Below, piece after piece: positions 18,159-28,439 of a stretch of 64,000 nt of DNA (positions within the stretch are counted from its first letter, which is position 1; each line of letters opens with the position of its first letter). The position numbers and the translations under genes are program-made. The notes beneath the pieces were generated by a model that did not search any database, was not told where the DNA came from, and was given only the letters and a program-made list of their open reading frames with translations. The DNA is from Micrasema longulum (Eukaryota > Arthropoda > Insecta > Trichoptera > Brachycentridae), in the NCBI GenBank assembly GCA_022494885.1, contig JAGVSM010001150.1, positions 215,149-279,148 on the forward strand, given 5' to 3'.

Positions 18159-18700
18159 CGTCTATCGCAAGAGGCTAAATTAGCAGTTCATAATGGAGTT
18201 CTGGTACCAACCCTAATGTATGGAAGCGAAGCATGGAGTTGGAAAAAAAGGGACGAAAGTAGACTGAATGCTGTTGAAATGCAATCCCTCAGGCGAATGT
18301 GCGGAAAAACAATGTATGATAGGTGCCCTAATGTCGAAATTAGAGCAGAATGCAAGGCTGAGTTAAGCATTATCGACAAAATTAAGAAAGGTCTTTCGCG
18401 ATGGTTCGGTCATGTGGAGCGAATGAATGATGAAAGAACGGCTAAAAAGATTTTATGATGCGAATGTGTCTGGTTGTAGAAGTCGAGGAAGGCCGAGAAA
18501 GACATGGCATGATCAAGTACAACAAATTGTTGAAAGTGGTCATGTGAAAAGTCGGAATAATCGACGTGCGTGCATGAGAAGATGTATGAATGTGAAGGAA
18601 ACAAAGGAAGTGTGCCAGGACAGAGTGGTGTGGCGTTCTATCCTCTCTGCCTACCCCTCTGGGGAAATGGCGTGATGGTTAGTTAGTTAGTTAGTTAGGA
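18159..18700 (+). pseudogene. LINE ORF2 C-terminal unit (family 3), one frameshift
   Basis: Begins at the same base of the family as the 6178-6720 copy, with RLSQEAKLAVHNGVLVP. Continues with TLMYGSEAWSWKKRD, EMQSLRRMCGKTM, RWFGHVERMNDERTAKK, a frameshift near 18440-18458, then GCRSRGRPRKTWHDQV, GHVKSRNNRRACMRRCM, and VVWRSILSAYPSGEMA with TGA near 18673. The 3' end is a TTAG tetranucleotide tail, four to five copies at 18679-18697. Tail of tandem short repeats instead of poly(A) is known for I- and RTE-type LINEs. Confidence 0.85.
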
Positions 18701-18777
18701 AATAATTTACGTTAATTTTTTTACAAACAATGGGTCTCATTATTTTACAAAATATTTTTATTCAATCAAATTAACTT

Positions 18778-19040
18778 CATCATCATAATTCTCTTTCTGT
18801 ACCTAATGGCGCATAGAGCCTGCATTGGTACACCAATCGCAGCGTATCTTGTTCGTTTTTTTGTTACATGAAGTTTAGATGATCAGTCTTGCGCTTCAGG
18901 AACCAGTCAATCGAATATGAACTATTTAAGTGTGAGAACACCGTTTTAAATAAATATTTCATATCAACCATGTCGGGAATCGAACCCGAGACCTTTTGCA
19001 TGGTAGGCAAACGCGCTGACCATTACACCACGAGGCCGAC
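18778..19040 (-). mobile_element. SINE-A, full length, tRNA-Gly-derived, with TSD
   Basis: The minus strand starts at 19040 with GGTCGGCCTCGTGGTGTAAT (A box TGGTGTAATGG), anticodon arm TTTGC-CTACCAT-GCAAA (a perfect 5-bp stem, loop anticodon ACC, tRNA-Gly-like), B box GGGTTCGATTCCC. The acceptor ends do not pair, so it is a SINE head. The body ends CAGGCTCTATGCGCC, then GGTACAGAAAGAGAATTATG and an ATGATGATG tail at 18778-18787. Flanks ATCAAATTAA (18765-18774) and ATCAATTTAA (19042-19051) match at 9 of 10 bases, a likely target duplication. Of the SINE-A copies, this one keeps the best pol III boxes. Confidence 0.85.
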
Positions 19041-19397
19041 CATCAATTTAATTTTACAAAAATATGTTTAAAACTTGTCTTACATATATATAATTTATAA
19101 GGACGACAGGAATTTACTCCAACATAAATAAAACCTGCTAGAAGCCAGCTGTCAATGTTGAAAACAAACTTTTCTGTGTAATGGTGATTACCGACGTATA
19201 CAAAAAAATATAGAGATGTACTTTGGGATTTTAGCAATGAAAAAATTGCCGCTTCTAAATTTCGATAGGCACGATAAAATAAATAAATAATAAATCTTGA
19301 AATTAGGGCTAAAAGAGTAAAAGAAATTTAGTATATAAACATTAGATTTGACGATATTTTCATTAGAAGAATATTTTGCCTAAATTTTGAATAAATT

Positions 19398-19650
19398 TAC
19401 AAAAAGCAAACAAACAAACAAACAAACAAACAAACAAACAAACAAACAAACAAACAAATAAACCATCACGCCGTTTCCCCGTAGTGGTAGGCAGAGAGGC
19501 ATACAGACCTCGCTTCCTCTACATTCATACATCTTCTCATGCACGCACGTCGATTATTCCTACTTTAGACATGTCCATCTTCAAGTATTTGATGGACTTG
19601 ATCGTGCCATGTCTTTCTCGGTCTTCCTCGTTTTCTGCATCCTTTGTATA
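19398..19650 (-). mobile_element. LINE family 3 3' end with long TTTG tail
   Basis: CAAA repeats at 19406-19457 (about 13 units, TTTG on the coding strand) abut CCATCACGCCGTTTCCCC, the family 3 3' end. Coding-strand text includes the end of GHVKS-x-NRRACMRRCMNVEE and GRPRKTWHD. 5'-truncated near 19650. Confidence 0.8.
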
Positions 19651-19659
19651 CGGTCGAAA

Positions 19660-20630
19660 ATAAATATACATGCACAAAAATAATCCCATATAAAAGAGTT
19701 TGAACTAAAATATGTTAACTTTTTTTTAAAACGATTTCCGAAGGCTTTTATTTGACCAAGAATTCAAGAATAATACCACTTTTTTTGTCATTTCAAATGC
19801 TCGCATTTCTTTTCAAAAACAGAAATTTAAGATTTCGTTTACATATTTTTTAATTTTATTTTTTTAATCTAGGTTTAAAAATCGTAATTGAACTAAAATA
19901 CTTCATCATTTTACTTATTTTACATGCGTGCGTACCATCACTGTCAAGTTTTAAGTATATATTATATTAAAACCGTATTATTATATATGATTGTAGAATT
20001 CAATAAAAAAAAAAAAATAAATAAAAAAAATAACCAACTGAATCTGTTTCACATAAACACTGGCTACAAAGCAGCGTCTCTGTCTTCCTTGTTATTAGTT
20101 CTATCTTCATGCTTTCTCTTATACATATTTATTGCTGTTTTGGATAATAATTATTTTATGCATTAAAATCCAGCATAACTATGCTATCCAAATTTTACTG
20201 TACAAATCCAGTGTGAACATGTCCATTTAACTCTTGCGTGGATGTGATGTCATGTGATGTCTGAACTTTAGAATTTTACATCACCGCGCTTGAAGGATTT
20301 ATAACCACAGGCTTTTAAGAGTTATTGCTTAGTTTTTAAATGGCACGATTTCGAAAATGCGGCGTTTTAAAATGACAAAATCGTATGATTTTCCTACTTT
20401 TTACTTGATATGTTTCTAGTCTTTTTTATTTTTAATTGCTATTATAAAAACATATTTTGTATGGAAAATTTCACATACACATTCAAAATTCAATATATGC
20501 TTAAAATATCATTTCTCTTTCTATACATTAAAATAACAATAAAATTATTTTTAAAACTAAATAGCTTGTGAAATGTATTTACCTATATCTACCCAAAATG
20601 ATATTTTGAACTGAGAAATATTTTTAAAGT
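19660..20630. other. Gene-free stretch
   Basis: AT-rich, with A-runs near 20005-20030. A T-A-rich plus-strand frame at 19924-20166 has no motif. No repeat partner found within the window. Confidence 0.35.
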
Positions 20631-20635
20631 AAATT

Positions 20636-20840
20636 CATCATCATTATCATCCTCTTCAGTAGCTAATGGTGCATAGGGCACTCCATAGGTTCACCAACCG
20701 CAGCGTATCTTAATCTTTTTTTAGTTACGTAAAGATGAGATAATTAGTCTTATGCTTTTAAATTAATATTTCATTTCGGGAATTAAACCCGATACCTTTT
20801 GCATGGTAGGCAAATGAGCTGACCATTTGACCGCGAACCG
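20636..20840 (-). mobile_element. SINE-A, full length but decayed
   Basis: Tail CATCATCATTATCATC at 20637, body words GCTAATGGTGCATAGGGCAC and CCGCAGCGTATCTTAATC, then head complements GGGAATTAAACCCGATACC, TTTGCATGGTAGGCAAA and TGACCATTTGACCGCG ending about 20837. The B box carries one change (GGTTTAATTCC). Confidence 0.8.
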
Positions 20841-20904
20841 AAAAAAGATTTATTATACTTAATTATATTCTTCCGTTATTTAAATTTTAAGTTTAAAAAT
20901 AATT

Positions 20905-21075
20905 GATTTTTGTTTGGATTATTTTACATGAATTTTTGTTTAAATTATTTATATGAATCTTTGTATGGATTATTAACATGAATTTTTGTATGGATTATTT
21001 ATATGAATTTTTGTATTGATTATTAACACGAATTTTTGTATGGATTATTTATATGAATTTTTGTACGGATTATTT
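20905..21075. repeat. 25-bp minisatellite
   Basis: About six units of GGATTATTTATATGAATTTT plus TGTAT, alternating between TTTATATG and TTAACA(T/C)G variants. Period 25 bp. Confidence 0.85.
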
Positions 21076-21297
21076 TTTGTTTTTGTTGTATTTTGTACAT
21101 ATAACTATTTGTATGAATAATTTTGTTAGCGTTGCCTGCTGTTGGATAGTGTATATCGATTGCTTGTATATTGTTATAATGATTGTGTCTTATGCCGTGA
21201 TCTTGTTCTATATTCCGAACTTTATTAAACGAATTCACACTATTCAAGCATTTTCATTTATATTTTCCCTAAGAAACTTGTTTTTTGTCAATACTTA

Positions 21298-21350
21298 GGG
21301 GTGTTCCATCACGCCGGTTAGGCAGAGAGGATAGAACGCTATATTACATT
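21298..21350 (-). mobile_element. LINE family 3 3'-end scrap
   Basis: CCATCACGCCGGTTAGGCAG and AGGATAGAACGC match the last bases of the family 3 unit, with an internal deletion. Confidence 0.55.
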
Positions 21351-21980
21351 TCACCTAAAGATTCTTCTCATCGTTTCTTTGAATCCCTTAAAATATGTTT
21401 GTGTATATTTATGTATTTCGTTTTTTTTTTTTTAAATGTTAGTACTATTTTATTTTATTTTTACATCTGAGCATGTTTTTCATTCTTTGTTTCAATTTTT
21501 ATTTTTTAATTACTCTTGCAAATTTTCTTTATTTTAATATTATTTCCATTTGTAAATACTCACTACAAACTACAAACTTTAAAATATCTTTTTTTTACTG
21601 AAATGTTAATTTTTAAACAACTTTCATTTGTGTTTTTCTTTTTCCTTCTCTTTTTTATACTTTCATAATTAACCTTACATATAATTGCTTTATAATATGG
21701 AAACTTCACTGGTCCATAAGAGTTTAGTCTAAGTGTGTAAAATATTAAACTTTATAACTGTACTGTATGTTTCCTAAATAAAAAGAAATAAATAAAAAAA
21801 TATAACAAAATACTCGATCTTAGCATACAGACCCCGGGGTATATTCACGATTCACGACCAGAGTTTTCTGGTTCTAAAAACTTCTAATAATTTATTGTCC
21901 TTTTAAGCCTTAAAAATACAGTCAAACTACGTTACATTTTTAAATTATTATTTTTGTTTTTTTTTTTGTTTAATATATTA
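21350..21980. other. Gene-free stretch
   Basis: Very T-rich plus strand, typical of a LINE 3' UTR or intron. Nothing recognised. Confidence 0.35.
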
Positions 21981-21984
21981 TCTT

Positions 21985-22690
21985 ACTAGCGGACCCGTCA
22001 GACGTTGTCCTGCTCGAACGTTGGCTTCCCTGCTATTAGCTTTGAAAAATACTTTTAATTGATAAGTAGGTATCTAACTACTTGTTTGTGATTAAATTCC
22101 ACAACTTAAAATTGACGATATTAAAATATTTAATTTAAGTAAGTACCTAGGTACTTGTTTATGGTTGAATTCCAAAACATTAAATAAATGTTTTTTCAAA
22201 TATAGTATTCTTTTTGCAAACGTCAAACTCCGGTCGTCTCACCAACAAAAGGGTGTACTTATTGTTAGAATACGATTTTTTTTAATGTATTGAATTTAAT
22301 ATTATTTTAGTGTTACCAAAAATTCAATAAACAGAAACAAATGAGTAGAAATTATGAGGAATTTAAGGAAAGAATCTGATTGAGATCCACAAAAAACAAA
22401 TGCTGTTTGTAAACATTCAAAAACAAACTTTTTTTATTTACAAAAAAAACAACATCTTTCCATTTTTTTGCAAATGCATTCTCCTCGAATGCAATCCTGG
22501 TAGATTGATGAATTAAACAATTATGATTCTAACGTCTTTTTACATATTCGATTGAAAAATTTAATATCTACGAACACGCACAGCGCAAAGATCTATGTTT
22601 CTCTAAAAACCGCACGTAAATCGGTTCAGCCGTTTAGGAGGAGTACGGTGACATCACACGTACAGAGGAATTATATATATAAAGTAATGC
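21985..22690 (+). repeat. Dispersed insect-type repeat, unclassified
   Basis: Left edge ACTAGCGGACCCGTCAGACG, right edge with CGTAAATCGGTTCAGCCG, then AGGAGTACGGTGACATC and TTATATATATAAAG. These paired edge phrases are familiar from an interspersed repeat very common in insect genomes, though I cannot name its class from sequence alone. The part 22315-22460 is shared with 2495-2640. A related right edge (GATCTATCGCTCCGTTGAG and AACGAACAAACAAAC) is at 49525-49585. Confidence 0.5.
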
Positions 22691-22751
22691 CTAGTAGGAG
22701 AAGACTCGTGCCAAGGCAAACTAACATATATGTTTATTTATACATTTCCAT

Positions 22752-23012
22752 ATATTAACATATTACAACAGAGATGAAGAACATTTCAGAAAAGGTAATA
22801 TAGAAGTCTAGGCATCTACAGGGCTTATGACCTATCATTGGCTGGTTTAAGTGGCCACTTTACACACTGTGTAACGTTGACCATTCTGCCCATATTTGAA
22901 CTTCTATATTCCTTCAATTCTTTCATCTGTTGATGTTTGTGAAGTTAAAGAGCTGAAACCTTTATTTATGCGGGTGAGATTCTTCTAATTGAATTATTTC
23001 ACCTACATACTA
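22752..23012 (+). mobile_element. Palindromic family P, single-arm copy
   Basis: Starts TTAACATATTACAACAGAG, continues GGCATCTACAGGGCTTATG, GTGGCCACTTTACACACTG, CATCTGTTGATGTTTGTG and TTTATGCGGGTGAG, ending at CCTACATACTA. Flanks share ATTTCCA (left 22743-22749, right 23014-23020). Confidence 0.8.
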
Positions 23013-23019
23013 TATTTCC

Positions 23020-23110
23020 ACATGCATACACACACACACGTGTGCACCCTTATAAACATTCATACATATACACACATACATACACGCACATACACACATT
23101 TACATGCATA
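23020..23110. repeat. CA-rich microsatellite
   Basis: Interrupted ACACAC/ACATAC runs. Confidence 0.9.
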
Positions 23111-23129
23111 TATAAAAAACTCTCTTCTG

Positions 23130-23490
23130 TTACCTAGTTCGCCCGCACCTAGAGTATTCCTCTGTTATTTGGTCTTTATATTATGATGTTCACATCAAGA
23201 CTGTTTCACATTCCAATATACAGGACCAACCTGCCAATGGTTATGCCTGTTGGAAGGGCTATCTCTATGTTGAACAATATCACTTTGGACATTGACATTT
23301 TTCACGTCTCTGAGGGAGTTTTTCGTTACAAGATTCTCTTACTTTTTTAACATATTATTATTTGGATATTATGTATACTAATGTGTTTTTTTTATATCTA
23401 CCTAATTTTACCTAATTATTTCTATATGTATGAATTAAGATATTTTATTTTGTAATGTACATGTATATGAATAAATAAATGATAAATGAT
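23130..23490 (+). pseudogene. Jockey-like LINE (family 2) with internal deletion
   Basis: VRPHLEYSSVIWSLYYDVHIK at 23138-23200 is the start of the post-RT tail (usual LVRSxLEYGSxIW). It then jumps to the C-terminal end, FHIP-x-NLPMVMPVGRA, SMLNNI and DIFHVSEGVFR, with a stop near 23348. The C-terminal part matches the 28553-28700 copy. The 3' UTR ends in AATAAATAAATGATAAATG near 23490. Confidence 0.7.
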
Positions 23491-23645
23491 AAGAATATTG
23501 AATCAGTTCAACATCGATTTTTGAGAAAGATAGGCTGGAGAGAGTTGCCTAGTAGGTGATTTGGTTCAGCCGGATAAATCTCACCCACGCCCACGTGATA
23601 AAGGTTACAGCTCTTTTACTTCACAAAAGTCAACAGATATCCTAT
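23490..23645. mobile_element. LINE family 5 scrap joined to a palindromic family P arm
   Basis: 23495-23535 plus strand encodes ESVQHRFLRKIG (as at 2490 minus). From about 23545 the sequence is a minus-orientation family P piece: GTTGCCTAGTAGG, AATCTCACCCACG, GATAAAGGTTACAGCTCTTT and TTCACAAAAGTCAACAGAT. Confidence 0.65.
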
Positions 23646-24520
23646 AAATAAACAACTAAAACAGTGTAAGTCAGTCTCTGTTTGGTCAGTTTAATGCCTC
23701 TCAGGCATTGAGTAACTGATAACAGCGGGATTTTAGAGTTTTACGGACTGTATGGAATTGTTGCTCACTTTTAAAGTTCTTCCGATTGTTTCTTTCATGA
23801 AGCACTTCACTATTGCTGCAGCACGTATACCGGTATCGTGTAGATGTTGTAGACGATGATGAACTGTACAATTTAGTCTATTTATAACACACTAAACTTC
23901 ACTTTGTACGAACATGCTGACGCAGTATATGATAAAGATTTATAGAGAGGCGACTTTTCACATGTGCCTTTCTCACAGAACGGTAAAAGCAACAAGAGTT
24001 TTGAAATAGGAAGGATTTGGGAAGGATAGGAATATTTACAGTCTTATATGAGTTGCCAGTATAGAAAATGTAAAATCAGTACTTAACACTCTCCAAGCAC
24101 AAGAGTTAGTCTCTTTTTTTGGCGAGTTACAGTGATAACATTTACTAGATGTGTAAAAGTAGATATGTTTAGAATTTTACTAAAAACTGTATTTTTTTAA
24201 AAATTTATTAATAAAAAAATAACTTCCACCTATGTGCTAAACTTTAAAAAATAAATTCTACCTAACGTTATTTCCTTCATTGATCATGTTTTCATATCTG
24301 TTCTTTAGATAACTATCCATTTATATGCTAATACTTTAGATACGTGGAAAAAAAAACCCCTCCTATGGAGGAGAAGCAGTGAAGCATGGGCTTCACTGAT
24401 TAATTTATTTTTGTTTAAATTCTTTGACATTGTGAACAATATTCCGTCTTTACTATACTAGTTTTATATCACCCGTCGACGGGAGGAGTGCTCTTCCGAA
24501 ACTGTAGTAGTATTCTTGTA
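23645..24520. other. Gene-free stretch with a small shared repeat
   Basis: 24105-24200 (TTAGTCTCTTTTTTTGG, GAGTTACAGTGATAACATTT) recurs at 27175-27260. A short hairpin CTCCTATGGAGG is at 24360. No gene recognised. Confidence 0.4.
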
Positions 24521-24524
24521 AAAA

Positions 24525-24865
24525 TTGTATTTTTTGTTACAGTATTGACGGTGTCAATCTTTCTACAGTATCAGTAATAAAGGATCTTGGGGTATTTTTG
24601 ATCAAAAATTGTCTTTTGTATATCATGTCAATGAAATTTCAAGCAAGGCATAAAAAATGTTGGGCTTTATTTTGAGAAAAACACAAAATGTCAAGTCCAG
24701 CCGATCATTAAAAATATTATCCTGTTCTCTTGTAAGAAATAATTTAGATTTTAATTCATCAATATGGTCACCCTGCTATAATGTTCATGTTTATAATATA
24801 GAAAACGTTCAACATAAATTTCTACGATATATAAAATGTGAATTATGAACTAATGAAAATTAAAC
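24525..24865 (+). pseudogene. LINE ORF2 fragment (family 6)
   Basis: Broken frames give DGVNLSTVSVIKDLGVF, then MLGFILRKTQN, and YNVHVYNIENVQHKFLRYIK. The last phrase is nearly identical to the copy at 42513-42968 (YNVHVYNIENIQHKFLRYI). DLGV and HKFLRYI are standard landmarks of the post-RT region. At least two frame changes. Confidence 0.7.
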
Positions 24866-25139
24866 CTCGGTACAAATAACGCCGTGGTGGACACTTGACC
24901 GATATTATCTTTAAAAGATTAAATATTATTTAACATGATAAAAAAATATCCGTTTTATGTAAAATAAAATTGTTTTTATATTTTAAGTTCAAAGTTCATT
25001 AATCAAATTACTCTTATTGAATGACACTTTACTTATCTACTCTGTTGTGTCAATCAATGTTTCCGCGTGCATAATAAAATTTTAGAGAAATTAACAAATT
25101 GCTTTTTTTTGCCTTACATTTGTGTTGTGATTAAATTTT

Positions 25140-25640
25140 TCCCATTTATCAACATTACGCGGTGACTTCACGAATGCGCGCGGCGAAAGTGGGGCAAAGT
25201 GGGGGGATTTTTGGACACAGTCCGATGTATTCAACATGATTCTACGCTCCTTCTGGACTATTCTTAATTTTATGGCTTAGATGATGATAAACATACTGGA
25301 CGTCCAACAACGTCAAGTACCTTACGAAGAAAACATCGAATCGGCAACGCAAATCGTGTCGAAAAATCGATGTGATCTGTAAAGATTATTTACCAGCATA
25401 TCAATGGCAATAGCATTTAAAAGCCAAATTATTTTATTAGCATGCTTTTTACATGCAAAAATAGCATTAATAATTCATCACTATCGCTTTCTTCGTTCTT
25501 TTGTTTTAAAAATTAAAAGCAGGCTATTCAAACGCCGCGCTCCGATTGGTCGGACGTCCGCCATTGCGGAAAAAACATTCTGTCAGTTTTTGCAAAAGGG
25601 AGCGGGAAACGGGTTGTCAATAATTTGTAAATAACGCCAT
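25140..25640 (+). promoter_or_regulatory. Candidate host-gene promoter
   Basis: A CpG-bearing block within AT-rich DNA. It contains GCGCGCGGCGAAAG near 25174, CTCCGATTGGTCGG (an inverted CCAAT box) at 25541-25554, CCGCCATTGCGG at 25559-25570, GCGGGAAA (E2F-like) at 25602, and CGCCATTTTGTCGCG (YY1/Pho-like GCCATTTT) at 25636-25650. The order fits a constitutive or cell-cycle-type promoter upstream of the donor at 26005. This is inference from short words only. Confidence 0.4.
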
Positions 25641-25649
25641 TTTGTCGCG

Positions 25650-26004
25650 AGATTGTGCATAGTTTATTCAATTTACTGAGTTAAATTAAGAGTTACGGAT
25701 GTGAGATTTCATTTATATCTATACCAACATTTTCTCTCTAAGACCGGTATTACGTTGTGCGGTTTCTAACTACATAGATACGTCAATTACCTTTGTCAGC
25801 TTGCAATGAAATCTTAAAATTACATAAAATCAGTGTTTTCAATTAAATTATGTGCATAAAACACAAATAAATAGTTGTTTTTTAAGTTATCAAGTGTCGT
25901 TGAGTGTTTAAAATGTTACATGTTAAATAAACGGTGTGTTTTTAATATATTTTAATTGTTTTTATTGTAAACAATTAGGAATTCATCTTGTGACATTTTT
26001 GAAG
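25650..26004 (+). other. Candidate 5' non-coding exon ending at a splice donor
   Basis: TTTTTGAAG|GTAAGG at 25996-26010 is a near-consensus splice donor. Upstream to the promoter-like block the sequence has no conserved repeat and no long frame. It would join the acceptor at 37200, giving an 11.2-kb first intron. The start site is unknown, and 25650 is only a guess from the promoter words. Confidence 0.3.
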
Positions 26005-26189
26005 GTAAGGATGATTTCTTGTCAAAATATTTATATGTAATTTAACATATTTTGTGCATTTTCATTTATTTGGGTAAATAATAACCATTTTTTTATAAAA
26101 TGCATAGAAAATTTAAGAGCAATTGAAACCATTCATTGAAATATATATTTATTTTATTTTTTTTAAATTTAAGCGTAATAATCCAAATA

Positions 26190-26295
26190 TTTGAATTTTG
26201 GTGGCCATTTTAAACGAGTTGTGAATAACTCACTATTTAAAAATGGAAATCATGTTGGGGTAGAGTGGGGTTCGGACCTCGGATCCATAGAATAA
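26190..26295 (-). mobile_element. SINE-D fragment (shared with 52125-52262)
   Basis: GGCCATTTTAAACGAGTTGTG, CTCACTATTTAAAAATGGAA, and GGGGTTCGGACCTCGGATCC align with 52128-52230. The last word resembles a decayed tRNA T arm. Confidence 0.55.
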
Positions 26296-26737
26296 TAATA
26301 GTCCAGAAACCGCGTACGCGCATCTCTCTGAAGCCTACTAAACTACTCATAAATGAGTAGTTTTACGTTTTGACCCATTAGTTTCTTTGTAGACGTCTCT
26401 CGGTACGCAACAACTGATTTGAATTCAAGCCGTTTTGTGTCGTTTTAAAGTGTAGAAATGTTGCTGGGATAAAAAAGAAACAAGATGGGATCACATTTTA
26501 TGTGTGAGTAGCAAATGCATGTGTAAGTAGCAAATGCATAATTCAAAAAAAAAAATTAAAAAAATCCACCTGCCAGATTGTCAAAGAAAACAAAATGGAT
26601 ATTTTGTTAGTGTTGCCAAATAGTAAAAAAAAATTCGCTCCTTTTTATTAAAAAAAACATTGGTTTTAACTGATGTAGTGGAATATTAGCTTATTTTTTG
26701 CTTATCTAATGAGAGAACTAACAATAATTGTGAATTA

Positions 26738-27005
26738 GTGAAGTTAAAGAGCTGAAACCTTTATTGTTATGAAGAGATTCATCTGATCGAATTATTTCAC
26801 ATACTAGGCAACGCCTGAAAACAATTTTCCAATTTCAAAACATCTTCCTGGACCAGTTGGTTTTATTACGCTATTTTGAGTGTGTCCAAATGTTTATAGA
26901 CAGAAGACTGGATGTCAACCCCTGGGGAGTCATTAAGATTAACAAATTGCAACAGGGATAAGAGAATACCTTAAAGAAAGAAATATGGAAGTCTTGGCAT
27001 TTACA
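26738..27005 (+). mobile_element. Palindromic family P, rearranged copy
   Basis: GAAGTTAAAGAGCTGAAACC, then ACTAGGCAACGCCTGAAAAC, then a restart at TTTTGAGTGTGTCCAAATG and TAGACAGAAGACTGGAT, ending at GGAAGTCTTGGCATTTACA. Inner and outer blocks are in an unusual order, so it is two joined partial copies. Confidence 0.7.
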
Positions 27006-27024
27006 TAACACTCTATCATGACAT

Positions 27025-27090
27025 GCAGACCTCGCTTCCTCTACATTCATACATCTTCTCATGCACGCGCGCCGATTATTCATATTTTTT
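27025..27090 (-). mobile_element. LINE family 3 scrap
   Basis: GACCTCGCTTCCTCTACATT and CTTCTCATGCACGCGCGCCG complement the coding stretch RRACMRRCMNVEEARS of family 3. Confidence 0.65.
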
Positions 27091-27309
27091 TTCTCATGTA
27101 CTCGTATATTAAAAAATATATAAACTCTTCTAAATAAACAACTACAACAGAGTATACTACAAGAGTACTTCAAGAGTTAGTCTCTTTTTTTGGAGAGTTA
27201 CAGTGATAACATTTACCAGATGTATGAGAAGTAGACCTGTATAGATTTTTTTTAAAACATTTACATTTTATGAAATTTATTGAACATTGAACGAAAAAAA
27301 AATTCCCTC

Positions 27310-27425
27310 CTCAAAAACGTTTTCCCTCTCCGTTGCAACAAATTTAAATATTTACAATTCCCTAGGGAAAAAATCCAGCTAGTCTGCAAGCATTTGGACA
27401 TACTCAAGACACAATAAATTTTAAC
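27310..27425 (-). mobile_element. Palindromic family P, outer-block fragment
   Basis: CTCTCCGTTGCAACAAATTT, TTCCCTAGGGAAAAAATCCA and CATTTGGACATACTCAAGA are the complement of the outer block and first arm words. Confidence 0.6.
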
Positions 27426-27429
27426 TAGA

Positions 27430-27780
27430 ATTCCCCTTTTCCGATTTATGCTTAAAGCGAATCAATTGACATTAAAATGACATCGCGTTGTTTGATAAAC
27501 ATGAGCGCGCTTCAATAGACGAACCATTCTGTTTCCACAACATAATTTGTTATTCCGACGGCATGAAATCAGCGCGAGGAAGTGCGGTTTCGCTGTAATC
27601 GCATTGTCAGACGAACACAACAATAGCGGTAACATACAAAACACGCCCATTTAATTCATCGCGAATCGAGCGAGCTTGATGAGGATCTAAGCGTTATTAT
27701 GGAGCATTATTATTTCCAACCGATAGGGGTCAGTGCTAAAGCCGTTCACACGAGGACAATTTTATTTGTTTATTTTTTAA
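27430..27780. other. Repeat-free, CpG-richer stretch in the putative intron
   Basis: GC-richer than its surroundings with several CGCG words (ACATCGCGTTG, GAGCGCGCTTC, CATCGCGAATCGAGCGAG). A 62-codon minus frame has no motif. No partner elsewhere in the window. It might be a regulatory element, but there is no direct evidence. Confidence 0.3.
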
Positions 27781-27784
27781 TTTA

Positions 27785-28310
27785 TGTATTTCACAGTTTT
27801 TTTTTTAATTTAAATTTTATTGACAAACCCTTACGGGTTACATTTAACAACATATTTTCACTTTTATAATTCACATTCTACTGTTAATAATAATATTTTT
27901 AACATCTTTTGTAAAGGTTGTCTGAGTCTTTTGTTTAGTTTTGTCTGGTAGTTTATTGTATAATTTCAATCCATGGTTTATAAGTCTCGATTGTCCTTTT
28001 CTCGTTTTAAAAGGTTGTAAATGATATTTTTCTGATATTCTCGTATTGTGTTAATGTTTACTACAGTTTTTTTCAAGTTTTAATTCTTCGTTTACAGTTA
28101 CATCAGTGGCTTATTTATGAATAAGTTTTAAAGATTCTAGTTAAAAGATTTCAGTTATATTTAATTGTTTGGTTTGTTCAAAAAGTTCTTTAGTTGCTGT
28201 TAGATAGGGAAGGTCATATACTAACTTTAATATTTTATTTTGCTGTCTTTGTAGTCTGTTTGATTTCATTTTGATTTCCTGTTCCCCATAGTAATTCTCA
28301 CTTCTGTTCA
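27785..28310 (-). pseudogene. LINE ORF2 C-terminus (family 7)
   Basis: Minus strand: LQRQQNKILKLVYDLPYLT, KELFEQTKQLNITEIF, stop, LESLKLIHK, then NTRISEKYHLQPFKTRKGQS and LINHGLKLYNKLPDKTKQ, ending KDVKNIIINSRM with TGA at 27871-27873. LYNKLP is the equivalent of the WNxLP motif near LINE C-termini. Several stops, 5'-truncated. The 3' UTR to about 27785 is T/A-rich. Confidence 0.75.
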
Positions 28311-28439
28311 ATGTACTTCATAGTTCTAACGCTCCTATATACCTGCGTGAAAATTTTCAACGCTTATCAGTTCATGGTTAACCTCTTCGTTCTCATTCTC
28401 AAGGCACTATCTTAATACCCATCCACAATTCCTCTTTCT

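Noticed and set aside
18965..19040. tRNA-Gly gene on the minus strand
   Set aside because: A box, anticodon arm and B box are present, but the acceptor strands do not pair and a SINE body with tail follows.
19402..19457. Independent CAAA microsatellite
   Set aside because: It abuts exactly the 3' end of a family 3 LINE and is better explained as its tail.
24355..24400. Terminator-like hairpin CTCCTATGGAGG
   Set aside because: Short palindrome in eukaryotic AT-rich DNA with no linked gene.
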